From contig NZ_JAGTWY010000002.1 in assembly GCF_023657445.1 (NCBI RefSeq), positions 1 to 15,394 of the forward strand: a stretch of 15,394 nucleotides of DNA, given 5' to 3'. The stretch comes from Marinobacter sediminum (GTDB lineage Bacteria > Pseudomonadota > Gammaproteobacteria > Pseudomonadales > Oleiphilaceae). How positions within the stretch are numbered: position 1 is the first letter of the stretch; each line of letters opens with the position of its first letter. Positions 1-7,859 of the stretch are shown here, piece by piece. The position numbers were made by a program, and so were the translations under genes. Below the pieces are notes generated by a model. That model was not told where the DNA came from. It made no database searches and worked only from the letters and a program-made list of their open reading frames with translations.

Positions 1-36
1 TTGCTCGAGAGTAAGTGCGCTGAGTAGTTTCGGTGC

Positions 37-112
<76 letters not shown>

Positions 113-145
113 TTTTTTAACTTCCGGATACATAAGTTGATTCCT

Positions 146-514
146 ATGGAGTCAAAAGCCGTTCAGTCAGCCAGCCGTTTCGATTTTTTGAAGTGGCTGG
201 TTGTTTTTGTTCTGATCGCCATCGGTGTGGTGGGGAATCAGTATTTTAGTGCCGAGTCTCTTCTGTATCGGGTTCTGGCTCTTGTGGCTCTTGCTATTGT
301 GGCGGTTTTTGTTGCGCTGCAGACAGATCGCGGACGTCGTTTTGCGACTCTGTTGAAAGAAGCAAGGGTTGAGATCCGGAAAGTGGTATGGCCCACCAGG
401 CCTGAACTCGTGCAAACAACGCTGATTGTTGTGGTGTTTGTGCTGGTTGTGGCCCTTTTGTTGTGGGGTATGGATTCGCTGATCAGTTTGTTGGTCGCCG
501 GGTTTATCGGCTAA
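146..514 (+). CDS. secE: Preprotein translocase subunit SecE
   Basis: A 122-residue inner-membrane protein, close to the 127 of E. coli SecE. With SecY and SecG it forms the channel that exports unfolded proteins; SecE clamps and stabilises SecY. Three hydrophobic segments are visible at about residues 16-33, 40-58 and 90-119, the three-helix form typical of gammaproteobacteria. Between helices 2 and 3 lies the conserved amphipathic stretch with EIRKVVWPTRPE (residues 76-87), the family signature. The ATG at 146 is chosen because the longer reading frame from 83 would start inside the tRNA and add 21 residues unlike the family. The Shine-Dalgarno match before this ATG is poor; an in-frame TTG at 137 is a less likely alternative. 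It is followed 12 nt later by nusG, so the two are probably cotranscribed. Confidence 0.97.
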   Translation: MESKAVQSASRFDFLKWLVVFVLIAIGVVGNQYFSAESLLYRVLALVALAIVAVFVALQTDRGRRFATLLKEARVEIRKVVWPTRPELVQTTLIVVVFVLVVALLLWGMDSLISLLVAGFIG

Positions 515-526
515 CGGGAGTGGGCA

Positions 527-1060
527 ATGGCTAAGCGCTGGTACGTGGTTCATGCGTATTCTGGCTTCGAAAAGCACGTAATGCGCACTCTGAAGGAGCG
601 CGTTTCGCTCGACGGCATGGAAGACAGGTTCGGTGAGATCCTGGTTCCTACCGAAGAAGTTGTCGAGATGCGCGACGGTAAAAAGCGCAAGAGCGAGCGT
701 AAATTCTATCCAGGATACGTACTCGTCCAGATGGAAATGGATGATGCTACGTGGCATCTTGTGAAGAATACGCCGCGGGTACTTGGCTTTATTGGTGGTA
801 CCAAGGATAAGCCGGCTCCGATTACAGAGCGTGAGGCCGAAGCGATCTTGCGTCGTGTAGAGAGTGGCGCCGAGAAGCCCAAGCCGAAGACGCTGTTTGA
901 GCCAGGCGAAATTGTACGCGTTGTTGAAGGTCCGTTTGCTGACTTCAATGGTGTGGTTGAGGAAGTCGACTACGACAAGAGTCGAGTCAAGGTTGCTGTT
1001 CTGATTTTTGGTCGTTCAACTCCGGTAGAGCTGGAGTTTGGGCAGGTCGAGAAAGACTGA
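527..1060 (+). CDS. nusG: Transcription termination/antitermination factor NusG
   Basis: A 177-residue protein (E. coli 181) that binds the RNA polymerase clamp, suppresses pausing, and links polymerase to Rho or to ribosomal protein S10. The N-terminal NGN domain (about 1-115) begins with [13 protein letters not shown] and contains [11 protein letters not shown] (59-69). A linker with KPKPK precedes the C-terminal KOW domain (about 124-177), with [18 protein letters not shown] (125-142), the canonical KOW core. The start ATG is preceded by GGGAG at 516-520 with a 6-nt gap. The gene follows secE by 12 nt, as in E. coli, and is closed by an intrinsic terminator 18 nt after its stop. It acts on transcription, including the rpoBC and ribosomal protein genes beside it. 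Confidence 0.98.
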   Translation: MAKRWYVVHAYSGFEKHVMRTLKERVSLDGMEDRFGEILVPTEEVVEMRDGKKRKSERKFYPGYVLVQMEMDDATWHLVKNTPRVLGFIGGTKDKPAPITEREAEAILRRVESGAEKPKPKTLFEPGEIVRVVEGPFADFNGVVEEVDYDKSRVKVAVLIFGRSTPVELEFGQVEKD

Positions 1061-1078
1061 CCAGCAGCTTTAAAGCTG

Positions 1079-1111
1079 AAAGCTCGCGCGCTATGGCGAC
1101 GCGGGCTTTTT
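1079..1111 (+). terminator. Intrinsic terminator after nusG
   Basis: AGCTCGCG (1081-1088) pairs with CGCGGGCT (1100-1107), including one T-G pair, and flanking A/T pairs extend the stem at its base. An inner CGC/GCG helix (1089-1091/1096-1098) closes a TATG tetraloop, leaving A1099 bulged. The stem runs straight into TTTTT (1107-1111). It should end the secE-nusG transcript wholly or partly. Only about 37 nt separate it from the rplK Shine-Dalgarno sequence. Confidence 0.88.
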
Positions 1112-1114
1112 GTG

Positions 1115-1154
1115 TCTGAACCGGGGAGCCGAAAGGCGTTCGAACCCAGAGGAG
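1115..1154 (+). promoter_or_regulatory. Candidate L1 translational operator upstream of rplK
   Basis: Between the terminator and the rplK start lies a small fold: GCC (1128-1130) pairs with GGC (1135-1137) around a GAAA tetraloop. Below it GGG (1124-1126) can pair with CCC (1145-1147), leaving a lopsided internal loop (A on the 5' side, seven bases 1138-1144 on the 3' side). TCTG (1115-1118) can alternatively pair with CAGA (1147-1150), which touches the Shine-Dalgarno AGAGGAG (1148-1154). L1 is known to repress the L11-L1 mRNA at a leader site that mimics its 23S rRNA target, a short stem with an asymmetric loop. Position and shape fit, but the fold was drawn by eye and not compared with a family model. 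Confidence 0.42.
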
Positions 1155-1161
1155 ATATATC

Positions 1162-1593
1162 ATGGCTAAGAAGATTGAAGCCTACATCAAGCTTCAGGTT
1201 GCTGCCGGTAAGGCCAACCCGAGTCCCCCCGTTGGTCCCGCTCTGGGTCAGCGCGGTGTCAATATCATGGAATTCTGTAAGGCGTTCAACGCCGCGACTC
1301 AGGATATGGAGCCTGGTCTGCCGATTCCTACTGTCATTACTGTCTACAGTGATCGCAGCTTTACCTTTATTACCAAGACGCCGCCCGCTCCGGTTCTGCT
1401 GAAGAAAGCAGCTGGCATCAAGACTGGCTCTGGTCGTCCGAATACCGACAAGGTCGGCTCGGTGACCCGCGAGCAGCTGGAAGAGATTGTCAAAACCAAG
1501 GAGCCGGATCTGACTGCAGCCGATATGGACGCAGCGGTTCGTACCATTGCAGGAACAGCCCGTAGCATGGGCCTGAACGTGGAGGGCCTGTAA
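1162..1593 (+). CDS. rplK: 50S ribosomal protein L11
   Basis: A 143-residue protein (E. coli 142) that binds the GTPase-associated region of 23S rRNA at the stalk base, where elongation factors and RelA act. The N-terminal domain (about 1-70) has the proline-rich [20 protein letters not shown] (20-39), the segment linked to thiostrepton-type inhibition in the family. The C-terminal RNA-binding domain (about 75-143) carries [13 protein letters not shown] (73-85) and GTARSMGL (131-138). The start ATG has a strong Shine-Dalgarno (AGAGGAG, 1148-1154) at a 7-nt gap. One base separates its stop from the rplA start, so translation of L11 and L1 is probably coupled. In E. coli both are repressed by L1 binding upstream. 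Confidence 0.99.
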   Translation: MAKKIEAYIKLQVAAGKANPSPPVGPALGQRGVNIMEFCKAFNAATQDMEPGLPIPTVITVYSDRSFTFITKTPPAPVLLKKAAGIKTGSGRPNTDKVGSVTREQLEEIVKTKEPDLTAADMDAAVRTIAGTARSMGLNVEGL

Positions 1594-1594
1594 C

Positions 1595-2293
1595 ATGGCA
1601 AAGCTGAGCAAGCGTCAGAAGCTGATTCGTGAAAAGGTCGATCCTACCCGCGCCTACTCCGTAGACGAAGCTGTAGCCCTGCTCGTTGAGCTTGGTGAGA
1701 ACGTCAAGTTCAAGGAGTCTGTCGACGTTGCTGTTAACCTTGGTGTGGATGCGCGTAAATCGGACCAGGTGGTTCGTAGCAGCACTGTTCTGCCTCACGG
1801 TACCGGCAAGACCGTTCGCGTAGCGGTATTTACCCAGGGCGCCAATGCCGAAAAAGCCACAGCAGCTGGTGCTGACGTGGTCGGTATGGATGACCTGGCT
1901 GATGAAGTCAAAAAAGGCAACATGGATTTTGATGTGGTTATTGCCACACCAGACGCCATGCGTGTTGTTGGCCAGCTGGGCCAGATTCTCGGCCCGCGTG
2001 GCCTGATGCCGAACCCGAAAGTGGGCACTGTGACACCTGACGTTGAGACCGCGGTCAAGAACGCCAAGGCTGGTCAGGTTCGTTACCGTACCGACAAGAA
2101 CGGCATTATCCACGCTCCGCTGGGTAACGTTGAATTTTCTGCACAGAACATCAAGGAAAACCTTGAGGCTCTGATTGCAGATCTGAAAAAGGCCAAGCCA
2201 TCGTCGGCGAAAGGTGTGTATCTCAAGAAGATCACCGTTTCATCGACTATGGGTCCTGGTCTGGCTATCGATCAGAGTGGTCTAGCAATCTGA
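1595..2293 (+). CDS. rplA: 50S ribosomal protein L1
   Basis: A 232-residue protein (E. coli 234) that forms the mobile L1 stalk, contacts E-site tRNA, and represses its own operon by binding the leader mRNA. The family features are in order: an N-terminal basic segment, VLPHGTGK (65-72), the inserted second domain with [10 protein letters not shown] (113-122), [16 protein letters not shown] (132-147), and the return to domain I ending near STMGPG (217-222). The ATG follows the rplK TAA by one base; its Shine-Dalgarno GGAGGG (1581-1586) lies inside the end of rplK, favouring translational coupling. A 220-nt leader separates it from rplJ. Confidence 0.99.
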   Translation: MAKLSKRQKLIREKVDPTRAYSVDEAVALLVELGENVKFKESVDVAVNLGVDARKSDQVVRSSTVLPHGTGKTVRVAVFTQGANAEKATAAGADVVGMDDLADEVKKGNMDFDVVIATPDAMRVVGQLGQILGPRGLMPNPKVGTVTPDVETAVKNAKAGQVRYRTDKNGIIHAPLGNVEFSAQNIKENLEALIADLKKAKPSSAKGVYLKKITVSSTMGPGLAIDQSGLAI

Positions 2294-2304
2294 TCCTCTG
2301 AACG

Positions 2305-2513
2305 ATAGTTACTTTGTAGTCTGGGCGGAAGCCAAGGCTGTCAAAGACCGCAGGCCCCCGAAGCCCTCTTTTCGAGGAGGGCTGCAAGGGTTAAAGCAAC
2401 GCCTGCGCAGACGGTGTGAAGACGTTCTCTCTGAACCCAAACACCGTTAAGGCGCCCGCAAGGGCAATGATGGGTTTGCCGGGATGACCCCGGCGAAATC
2501 GAGGAGAAATCCA
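2305..2513 (+). ncRNA. Ribosomal protein L10 leader (autoregulatory rplJ 5' region)
   Basis: The 220-nt gap before rplJ holds an RNA leader of the L10-leader type, the site where L10-(L12)4 represses rplJL translation. ACCGCAGGC (2347-2355) pairs at long range with GCCTGCG (2401-2407), 7 bp. The flanking unpaired TCAAAGA (2341-2347) and CAGAC (2408-2412) form the internal loop expected of the kink-turn-like site. Enclosed is a 9-bp hairpin (2362-2383) capped by TTCG. ACGGTGT (2411-2417) can instead pair with ACACCGT (2441-2447), an alternative fold. Next come GCCC-GCAA-GGGC (2454-2465) and GCCGGG/CCCGGC (2478-2494), just before the Shine-Dalgarno. Family identity is from memory of the E. coli leader; the pairings are read from the sequence. 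I saw no convincing promoter between rplA and this leader. Confidence 0.8.
2501..2506 (+). promoter_or_regulatory. Ribosome binding site setting the rplJ GTG start
   Basis: GAGGAG ends 7 nt before GTG at 2514. It rules against the in-frame ATG at 2484, which lies in the loop of the preceding leader hairpin and would add ten residues absent from the L10 family. Confidence 0.85.
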
Positions 2514-3044
2514 GTGGCAATTAGACTCGAAGACAAGAAAGCGATCGTCGCTGAAGTCAACGAGACTGCCGGTGGTGCTCTGTCTGTGGTTATGGCTGAC
2601 TATCGTGGTGTCACTTCCGGTGACATGACGGCTCTTCGTGCCAAGGCTCGTGCCGAGAATGTGCGTCTTAAGGTTGTTCGTAACAACCTGGCAAAGATTG
2701 CCATTCGTGGTACTGAGTTCGAGTGCATCGATGAAGCTCTGGTTGGACCAACCATTTTGGCATTCTCTATGGAAGATCCGGGTGCGGCAGCGCGCCTGCT
2801 GAAGGATTTTGCCAAAGAGAAAGAGGCGTTTGAGATCAAGGGACTTGCCGTCGGTGGAGAGCTGATGGCAGCAGACCAGATTGATCGCCTTGCCAAGCTG
2901 CCAACACGTCACGAAGCGTTGACGATGCTGGCTGCGGTTACACAGGCACCGATCACCAAGCTTGCACGGACACTGAACGAAGTTCCTTCGAAAGTGACTC
3001 GTGCTGTAGCGGCAGTTCGCGACCAGAAGCAAGAAGCTGCTTGA
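2514..3044 (+). CDS. rplJ: 50S ribosomal protein L10
   Basis: A 176-residue protein that anchors L7/L12 dimers to the stalk base on 23S rRNA. The N-terminal globular domain begins with the start residue then [14 protein letters not shown], matching the E. coli opening (ALNLQDKQAIVAEV), and contains ADYRGVT (28-34) and [10 protein letters not shown] (54-63). [17 protein letters not shown] (84-100) is also a family segment. The C-terminal part from about residue 132 is the long alpha helix on which L12 dimers sit. Translation starts at GTG 2514, set by the strong GAGGAG site. With L12 it represses its own mRNA through the leader upstream. rplL follows after a 40-nt T-rich gap. Confidence 0.98.
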   Translation: MAIRLEDKKAIVAEVNETAGGALSVVMADYRGVTSGDMTALRAKARAENVRLKVVRNNLAKIAIRGTEFECIDEALVGPTILAFSMEDPGAAARLLKDFAKEKEAFEIKGLAVGGELMAADQIDRLAKLPTRHEALTMLAAVTQAPITKLARTLNEVPSKVTRAVAAVRDQKQEAA

Positions 3045-3084
3045 TTCTGTTGAACACCATTTTTTATATTTTTGGGAGAAAGTC

Positions 3085-3462
3085 ATGGCTCTGTCTAACG
3101 AAGACATTTTGAACGCAATCGCCGAAATGAGCGTAATGGACGTTGTTGCGCTTGTTGAAGCAATGGAAGAAAAGTTCGGTGTATCTGCCGCTGCAGCCGT
3201 TGCTGCTGCACCTGCTGCAGCTGGTGGCGAAGCCGCTGCTGAAGAAGAGCAGACCGAATTTGACGTTGTTCTTACCGGTCCTGGTGAGAAGAAAGTCAAC
3301 GTAATCAAGGCCGTTCGTGAACTGACCGGCCTGGGTCTGAAAGAAGCTAAGGAAATGGTCGACAGCGCACCTTCCGTAATCAAGGAAGCTGCCAGCAAAG
3401 ACGACGCTGAAGAAGCCAAGAAGAAGCTTGAGGAAGCAGGCGCTTCTGTTGAGCTTAAGTAA
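3085..3462 (+). CDS. rplL: 50S ribosomal protein L7/L12
   Basis: A 125-residue acidic stalk protein (E. coli 121) present in several copies per ribosome; it recruits and activates the translational GTPases EF-G, EF-Tu, IF2 and RF3. The N-terminal dimerisation and L10-binding domain (1-33) is followed by an Ala/Gly-rich flexible hinge (about 34-52, including [14 protein letters not shown]). The C-terminal factor-binding domain (about 55-125) has [20 protein letters not shown] (58-77) and the conserved [13 protein letters not shown] (81-93). GGGAG at 3074-3078 lies 6 nt before the ATG. Much higher L12 than L10 output is expected, and the attenuator hairpin downstream keeps most of this transcription from entering rpoBC (inference from E. 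coli). Confidence 0.99.
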   Translation: MALSNEDILNAIAEMSVMDVVALVEAMEEKFGVSAAAAVAAAPAAAGGEAAAEEEQTEFDVVLTGPGEKKVNVIKAVRELTGLGLKEAKEMVDSAPSVIKEAASKDDAEEAKKKLEEAGASVELK

Positions 3463-3501
3463 GAGTCGGCTGTTGATCGAAACCGTGCATTAAGCATGGA
3501 T

Positions 3502-3532
3502 AGGCTGGTGGCTTTGTGCCACCGGCCTTTTT
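3502..3532 (+). terminator. rplL-rpoB attenuator hairpin
   Basis: An 11-bp stem pairs AGGCTGGTGGC (3502-3512) with GCCACCGGCCT (3518-3528), with one T-G pair, around the loop TTTGT, and runs into TTTTT (3528-3532). It has the form of a strong intrinsic terminator. Since no convincing promoter is visible between it and rpoB, it is best read as a partial terminator, as known at this position in E. coli, lowering rpoBC expression relative to rplJL. Confidence 0.88.
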
Positions 3533-3568
3533 CTGTTGTATATGCTATAGAGTCTGGTGAGTACGAAC

Positions 3569-3681
3569 AGGTCGATATTGGACCTCTAACCTACAGCCAG
3601 AGTCTTGTTCAAGACGGCGAGAAATGCCGAGCAATTCGGCCCCGAAGCAGAACAATGGTTGCTTCTTGATACCAGGTATCA
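3569..3681 (+). repeat. Row of small hairpins in the rpoB leader
   Basis: After the attenuator the 5' region of rpoB holds a series of short inverted repeats: AGGTC/GACCT (3569-3585), GTCTT/AAGAC around GTTC (3602-3615), GCCGA/TCGGC (3626-3640), GAAGCA/TGCTTC (3644-3665), and TGATACC-A-GGTATCA (3667-3681). In E. coli the rplL-rpoB spacer is cut by RNase III in a structured region. These hairpins are too short to be individual RNase III targets, though they could be parts of a larger fold. The function is unknown. Confidence 0.5.
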
Positions 3682-3690
3682 GGTCTAAAG

Positions 3691-3697
3691 CTGGGGA
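3691..3697 (+). promoter_or_regulatory. Ribosome binding site deciding the rpoB start
   Basis: CTGGGGA stands 6 nt before ATG 3704 but directly abuts the in-frame ATG at 3698. Normal spacing therefore selects 3704, giving a protein that begins [15 protein letters not shown], aligned with E. coli [15 protein letters not shown]. Confidence 0.8.
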
Positions 3698-3703
3698 ATG
3701 CAG

Positions 3704-6700
3704 ATGACTTACTCCTACACTGAGAAAAAGCGGATTCGCAAAGATTTTAGTAAATTGCCTTCCGTGATGGACGTCCCCTATTTGCTGTCTATTCAGCTGG
3801 ATTCGTTCCGGGACTTCCTCCAAATGGAAGCCGCTCCTGAGGACCGTCGGGAAACCGGTCTTCACGCAGCATTCAAATCCGTATTCCCGATTGTCAGTTA
3901 CTCTGGCAACGCCGCGCTCGAATACGTGAGTTACCGTATCGGTGAGCCGGTTTTCGATGTCAAGGAATGCCAGCTTAGGGGCGTAACCTACGCAGCGCCG
4001 CTGCGGGTGAAAGTCCGTCTTATCATTTATGATAAGGAATCGTCCAACAAGGCGATCAAGGACATTAAAGAGCAGGAAGTTTACATGGGCGAGATGCCCT
4101 TGATGACCGAGAACGGTACCTTCGTTATCAACGGTACCGAGCGCGTTATTGTTTCCCAGCTCCACCGTTCACCGGGTGTGTTCTTCGATCACGACAAGGG
4201 TAAGACCCATTCATCCGGCAAGCTGCTGTATTCAGCCCGGGTGATTCCTTACCGTGGCTCCTGGCTCGATTTCGAGTTCGATCCGAAGGACTCCGTGTTC
4301 GTTCGTATCGACCGTCGCCGGAAGCTGCCCGCGTCCATCCTGCTTCGGTCTCTGGGGTACACCTCCGAGCAGATGCTTGAGATGTTCTTCGAAACCAGTA
4401 AGTTCAGCCTGGGCGCAGAAGTGTGCAAGCTGGAACTGGTTCCGAGCCGACTGCGTGGTGACATTGCAACCTTCGATATCAAAGACAACGAAGGCAATGT
4501 GATCGCCGAAGAAGGTCGCCGGATTACTGCGCGCCACATCAAGCAGTTGGAAAAAGCCGGTATTAACGAACTGGAAGTGCCGACTGAGTATCTTTATGGC
4601 CGCGTTCTGGCGAAAGATATGGTCGACACCAAAACCGGTGAAGTGCTGGTTGAGTGTAACTCCGAACTGACCGAAGAGCTGATTACAAAGATTCTGGATG
4701 CCGGTGTGACAGAGATCGAAACTCTGTATACCAATGATCTGGACTGTGGTCCGTTCATGTCAGATACACTGCGCATCGATCCGACCCGCACGCCTCTGGA
4801 GGCGCTGGTCGAAATCTATCGCATGATGCGTCCGGGCGAGCCGCCCACTAAAGAGTCGGCCGAGAACCTGTTTAACAACCTGTTCTTCTCCGAAGAGCGT
4901 TACGACCTGTCTTCAGTTGGTCGTATGAAGCTCAATCGTCGGCTTCGTCGCGAGGAAAGTACCGGCGAAGGTACGCTGACTCATGAGGACATTATTGATG
5001 TTCTCAAGACTCTGATCGATATCCGTAATGGCCAGGGCAATGTGGATGACATTGATAACCTGGGTAACCGTCGCGTTCGTTGCGTCGGTGAGATGGCTGA
5101 AAACCAGTTCCGTGTGGGGCTGGTGCGCGTCGAGCGTGCTGTGCGCGAACGCTTGAGCCTTGCCGAGAGCGAAGGCCTGATGCCGCAGGATCTGATTAAC
5201 GCCAAGCCGGTGGCGGCTGCCGTTAAGGAGTTCTTTGGCTCCAGCCAGCTGTCGCAGTTTATGGATCAGAACAATCCGCTGTCCGAGGTAACTCACAAGC
5301 GTCGTATCTCGGCCCTTGGGCCGGGTGGTCTGACCCGTGAGCGTGCCGGCTTCGAAGTTCGTGACGTGCATCCGACTCACTATGGTCGGGTATGTCCTAT
5401 CGAGACTCCGGAAGGTCCGAACATCGGTCTGATCAACTCGCTGGCGACCTATGCCCGTTCCAACTCCTACGGTTTCCTTGAGAGTCCGTACAGGAAAGTT
5501 GTTGAGGGTGTGGTTACGGATGAAGTCGTGTATCTGTCCGCCATCGAAGAGAGCAACTATGTCATCGCCCAGGCCAGCGCGGCTATGGACGAAGAGAGTA
5601 AGCGTCTCACCGATGAGCTGGTCACCGTGCGGCACCAGAACGAATTTACGGTGACACCGCCCGAGAGCGTTAACTTCATGGACGTATCACCGCGCCAGGT
5701 AGTTTCTGTCGCTGCGTCTCTGATTCCGTTCCTGGAACACGACGATGCTAACCGCGCCCTGATGGGGGCTAACATGCAGCGTCAGGCGGTTCCGACTCTG
5801 CGCTCCCAGGTTCCTCTGGTCGGCACCGGTGTTGAACGCACCGTGGCCCAGGACTCCGGTGTTTGTGTAACTGCCCGTCGTGGCGGTGTCATTGAGAGTG
5901 TGGATGCGGCCCGTATCGTGGTGCGCGTCCAAAATGAGGAAACCGAAGCGGGTGATGCGGGTGTAGATATCTACAACCTCACCAAATATACCCGTTCAAA
6001 CCAGAACACCTGTATCAACCAGCGTTCTATCGTGCGTGAGGGTGATGTCATTGCCCGCGGCGACGTGCTGGCAGATGGTCCGTCTGTGGATCTGGGTGAA
6101 CTGGCGCTGGGGCAGAATATGCGTATCGCGTTCATGCCCTGGAACGGTTACAACTTTGAGGACTCCATTCTTATCTCCGAGAAAGTGGTTCAGGAAGATC
6201 GCCTGACCACCATCCACATTCAGGAACTGACCTGTGTGGCTCGGGATACCAAGCTGGGTAGCGAAGAAATCACCGCTGATATTCCGAACGTAGGTGAGAG
6301 CGCGCTGTCCAAGCTGGATGAGTCCGGTATTGTCTATATCGGTGCTGAGGTTGGCGCAGGGGATATCCTGGTCGGCAAGGTTACGCCGAAAGGCGAAACC
6401 CAGCTCACTCCGGAGGAGAAGCTGCTACGTGCCATCTTCGGTGAGAAGGCCTCGGACGTTAAGGACACGTCTTCACGTGTTCCTACCGGTACCCGCGGTA
6501 CCGTGATCGACGTGCAGGTCTTCACTCGCGACGGTATTGAGAAGGACCAGCGTGCCCAGTCCATCGAGAAAGAGCAGTTGGACCAGTACCGCAAGGACCT
6601 GAAAGACGAATACCGTATCGTTGAGGGTGCTACCTTTGAGCGTCTGATGAATGCGCTGAAAGGGCAGGAAGTGATCAGTGGTCCGGGGCTGAAGAAAGGT

Positions 6701-7783
6701 GCGGCACTGGACGAGAGCTACCTGGCCGAGCTGCCACGGCCCGACTGGTTCAAGCTGCGGATGAAAGACGACAGCCTGAATGAGCTCCTGGAGAAATCCG
6801 AGCAGGGTCTGGAAGATCGCAAGAAAGAGCACGACGCACGGTTTGACGATAAGAAGGGCAAGTTGCAGCAAGGCGACGACCTGGCTCCTGGCGTGCTCAA
6901 GATCGTCAAGGTCTACCTTGCTATCAAGCGTCGCATCCAGCCGGGCGACAAGATGGCTGGCCGTCACGGTAACAAGGGTGTTATTTCTTCGGTCATGCCG
7001 ATTGAAGATATGCCTTACGATGAGTACGGCAACACTGTAGATGTCGTTTTGAACCCGCTGGGTGTACCGTCGCGGATGAACGTAGGTCAGGTGCTTGAGA
7101 CCCATCTGGGTGCAGCGGCCAAGGGGCTGGGTGAGCGGATCAGCAAGATGCTGGACGAGCAACGCAAGATTGCCGAGCTGCGCAAGCTGCTGGATGAGAT
7201 CTACAACCACTCGGATGAAGTGTTCAAGGTGGATCTGGATTCCCTGTCTGACAAGGAAATCCTGGAGATGTGCCACAACCTTCGTGGTGGTGTACCTATG
7301 GCAACACCGGTCTTCGATGGTGCCAAGGAAGCCGAGGTCAAGCGGATGCTTGAGCTCGCTGGCCTGAGCACTACCGGCCAGACCATGTTGTACGATGGCC
7401 GTACCGGGGATGAATTTGATCGTCCGGTGACCGTCGGCTACATGTACATCCTGAAGCTGAACCACCTGATCGACGACAAGATGCACGCTCGTTCCACCGG
7501 TTCTTACAGCCTGGTTACCCAGCAGCCGCTGGGTGGTAAGGCGCAGTTCGGTGGTCAGCGCTTCGGTGAGATGGAAGTGTGGGCCCTCGAGGCTTACGGC
7601 GCAGCATATACGCTGCAGGAAATGCTCACCGTCAAGTCTGATGATGTGAATGGTCGGACCAAGATGTACAAGAACATTGTCGATGGCGATCATCGCATGG
7701 AGCCGGGCATGCCCGAGTCCTTCAACGTTCTTGTCAAGGAAATCCGCTCGTTGGGTATCGACATCGAGCTGGAATCCGAGTGA
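3704..7783 (+). CDS. rpoB: DNA-directed RNA polymerase subunit beta
   Basis: A 1359-residue protein (E. coli 1342), the second-largest RNA polymerase subunit, forming one pincer and half of the active-site cleft. The N-terminus [15 protein letters not shown] is typical. The rifampicin region begins at Gly512 ([20 protein letters not shown], then [11 protein letters not shown]). The residues equivalent to E. coli Asp516, His526 and Ser531 are Asp521, His531 and Ser536, the sensitive-type residues. NGYNFEDSI contains Glu819-Asp820 (E. coli 813-814). [12 protein letters not shown] around 1081-1092 carries the conserved lysines near the active site. Most of the extra length lies between residues 820 and 1080, the variable beta-insert region. 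The start at 3704 rests on Shine-Dalgarno spacing. It is cotranscribed with rpoC 76 nt downstream. Confidence 0.99.
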   Translation: MTYSYTEKKRIRKDFSKLPSVMDVPYLLSIQLDSFRDFLQMEAAPEDRRETGLHAAFKSVFPIVSYSGNAALEYVSYRIGEPVFDVKECQLRGVTYAAPLRVKVRLIIYDKESSNKAIKDIKEQEVYMGEMPLMTENGTFVINGTERVIVSQLHRSPGVFFDHDKGKTHSSGKLLYSARVIPYRGSWLDFEFDPKDSVFVRIDRRRKLPASILLRSLGYTSEQMLEMFFETSKFSLGAEVCKLELVPSRLRGDIATFDIKDNEGNVIAEEGRRITARHIKQLEKAGINELEVPTEYLYGRVLAKDMVDTKTGEVLVECNSELTEELITKILDAGVTEIETLYTNDLDCGPFMSDTLRIDPTRTPLEALVEIYRMMRPGEPPTKESAENLFNNLFFSEERYDLSSVGRMKLNRRLRREESTGEGTLTHEDIIDVLKTLIDIRNGQGNVDDIDNLGNRRVRCVGEMAENQFRVGLVRVERAVRERLSLAESEGLMPQDLINAKPVAAAVKEFFGSSQLSQFMDQNNPLSEVTHKRRISALGPGGLTRERAGFEVRDVHPTHYGRVCPIETPEGPNIGLINSLATYARSNSYGFLESPYRKVVEGVVTDEVVYLSAIEESNYVIAQASAAMDEESKRLTDELVTVRHQNEFTVTPPESVNFMDVSPRQVVSVAASLIPFLEHDDANRALMGANMQRQAVPTLRSQVPLVGTGVERTVAQDSGVCVTARRGGVIESVDAARIVVRVQNEETEAGDAGVDIYNLTKYTRSNQNTCINQRSIVREGDVIARGDVLADGPSVDLGELALGQNMRIAFMPWNGYNFEDSILISEKVVQEDRLTTIHIQELTCVARDTKLGSEEITADIPNVGESALSKLDESGIVYIGAEVGAGDILVGKVTPKGETQLTPEEKLLRAIFGEKASDVKDTSSRVPTGTRGTVIDVQVFTRDGIEKDQRAQSIEKEQLDQYRKDLKDEYRIVEGATFERLMNALKGQEVISGPGLKKGAALDESYLAELPRPDWFKLRMKDDSLNELLEKSEQGLEDRKKEHDARFDDKKGKLQQGDDLAPGVLKIVKVYLAIKRRIQPGDKMAGRHGNKGVISSVMPIEDMPYDEYGNTVDVVLNPLGVPSRMNVGQVLETHLGAAAKGLGERISKMLDEQRKIAELRKLLDEIYNHSDEVFKVDLDSLSDKEILEMCHNLRGGVPMATPVFDGAKEAEVKRMLELAGLSTTGQTMLYDGRTGDEFDRPVTVGYMYILKLNHLIDDKMHARSTGSYSLVTQQPLGGKAQFGGQRFGEMEVWALEAYGAAYTLQEMLTVKSDDVNGRTKMYKNIVDGDHRMEPGMPESFNVLVKEIRSLGIDIELESE

Positions 7784-7807
7784 GCCGAATTGTTTTTGGC
7801 AGCGTGA

Positions 7808-7828
7808 GCGGGCACGTCGAGTGCCCGC
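7808..7828 (+). repeat. rpoB-rpoC intercistronic hairpin
   Basis: A perfect 8-bp inverted repeat, GCGGGCAC (7808-7815) and GTGCCCGC (7821-7828), with loop GTCGA. No T run follows, so it is not a standard intrinsic terminator. It lies 25 nt after the rpoB stop and 18 nt before the rpoC Shine-Dalgarno GGAG (7847-7850). It could protect the rpoB 3' end from exonucleases or modulate coupling; neither role can be shown from sequence. Confidence 0.6.
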
Positions 7829-7859
7829 CCGAGATTAACGCCATCCGGAGCTTTTACTG

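Noticed and set aside
2362..2383. The 9-bp TTCG hairpin after rplA as an intrinsic terminator.
   Set aside because: It is followed by GCAAGGG, not a T run, and lies enclosed within the L10 leader fold.
3041..3070. TTGATT-18-TATATT as a possible rplL promoter.
   Set aside because: The start point would fall in the rplL ribosome site, leaving almost no leader; the T-rich stretch is better seen as an unstructured initiation region.
2391..3497. A 368-codon minus-strand frame opposite rplJ-rplL.
   Set aside because: Its low-complexity Ser/Ala-rich translation mirrors the Ala/Glu-rich hinge and codon use of L12 and L10; no ribosome site or family resemblance.
3537..3551. TATATGCTATAGA after the attenuator as a -10 for rpoB.
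   Set aside because: No acceptable -35 lies 16-18 nt upstream; that position is the GC-rich arm of the attenuator hairpin.
5237..5320. Rifampicin-resistance substitutions in rpoB, and streptomycin-resistance changes in rpsL.
   Set aside because: The residues equivalent to Asp516, His526 and Ser531 of RpoB and Lys43/Lys88 of RpsL are the sensitive-type residues.
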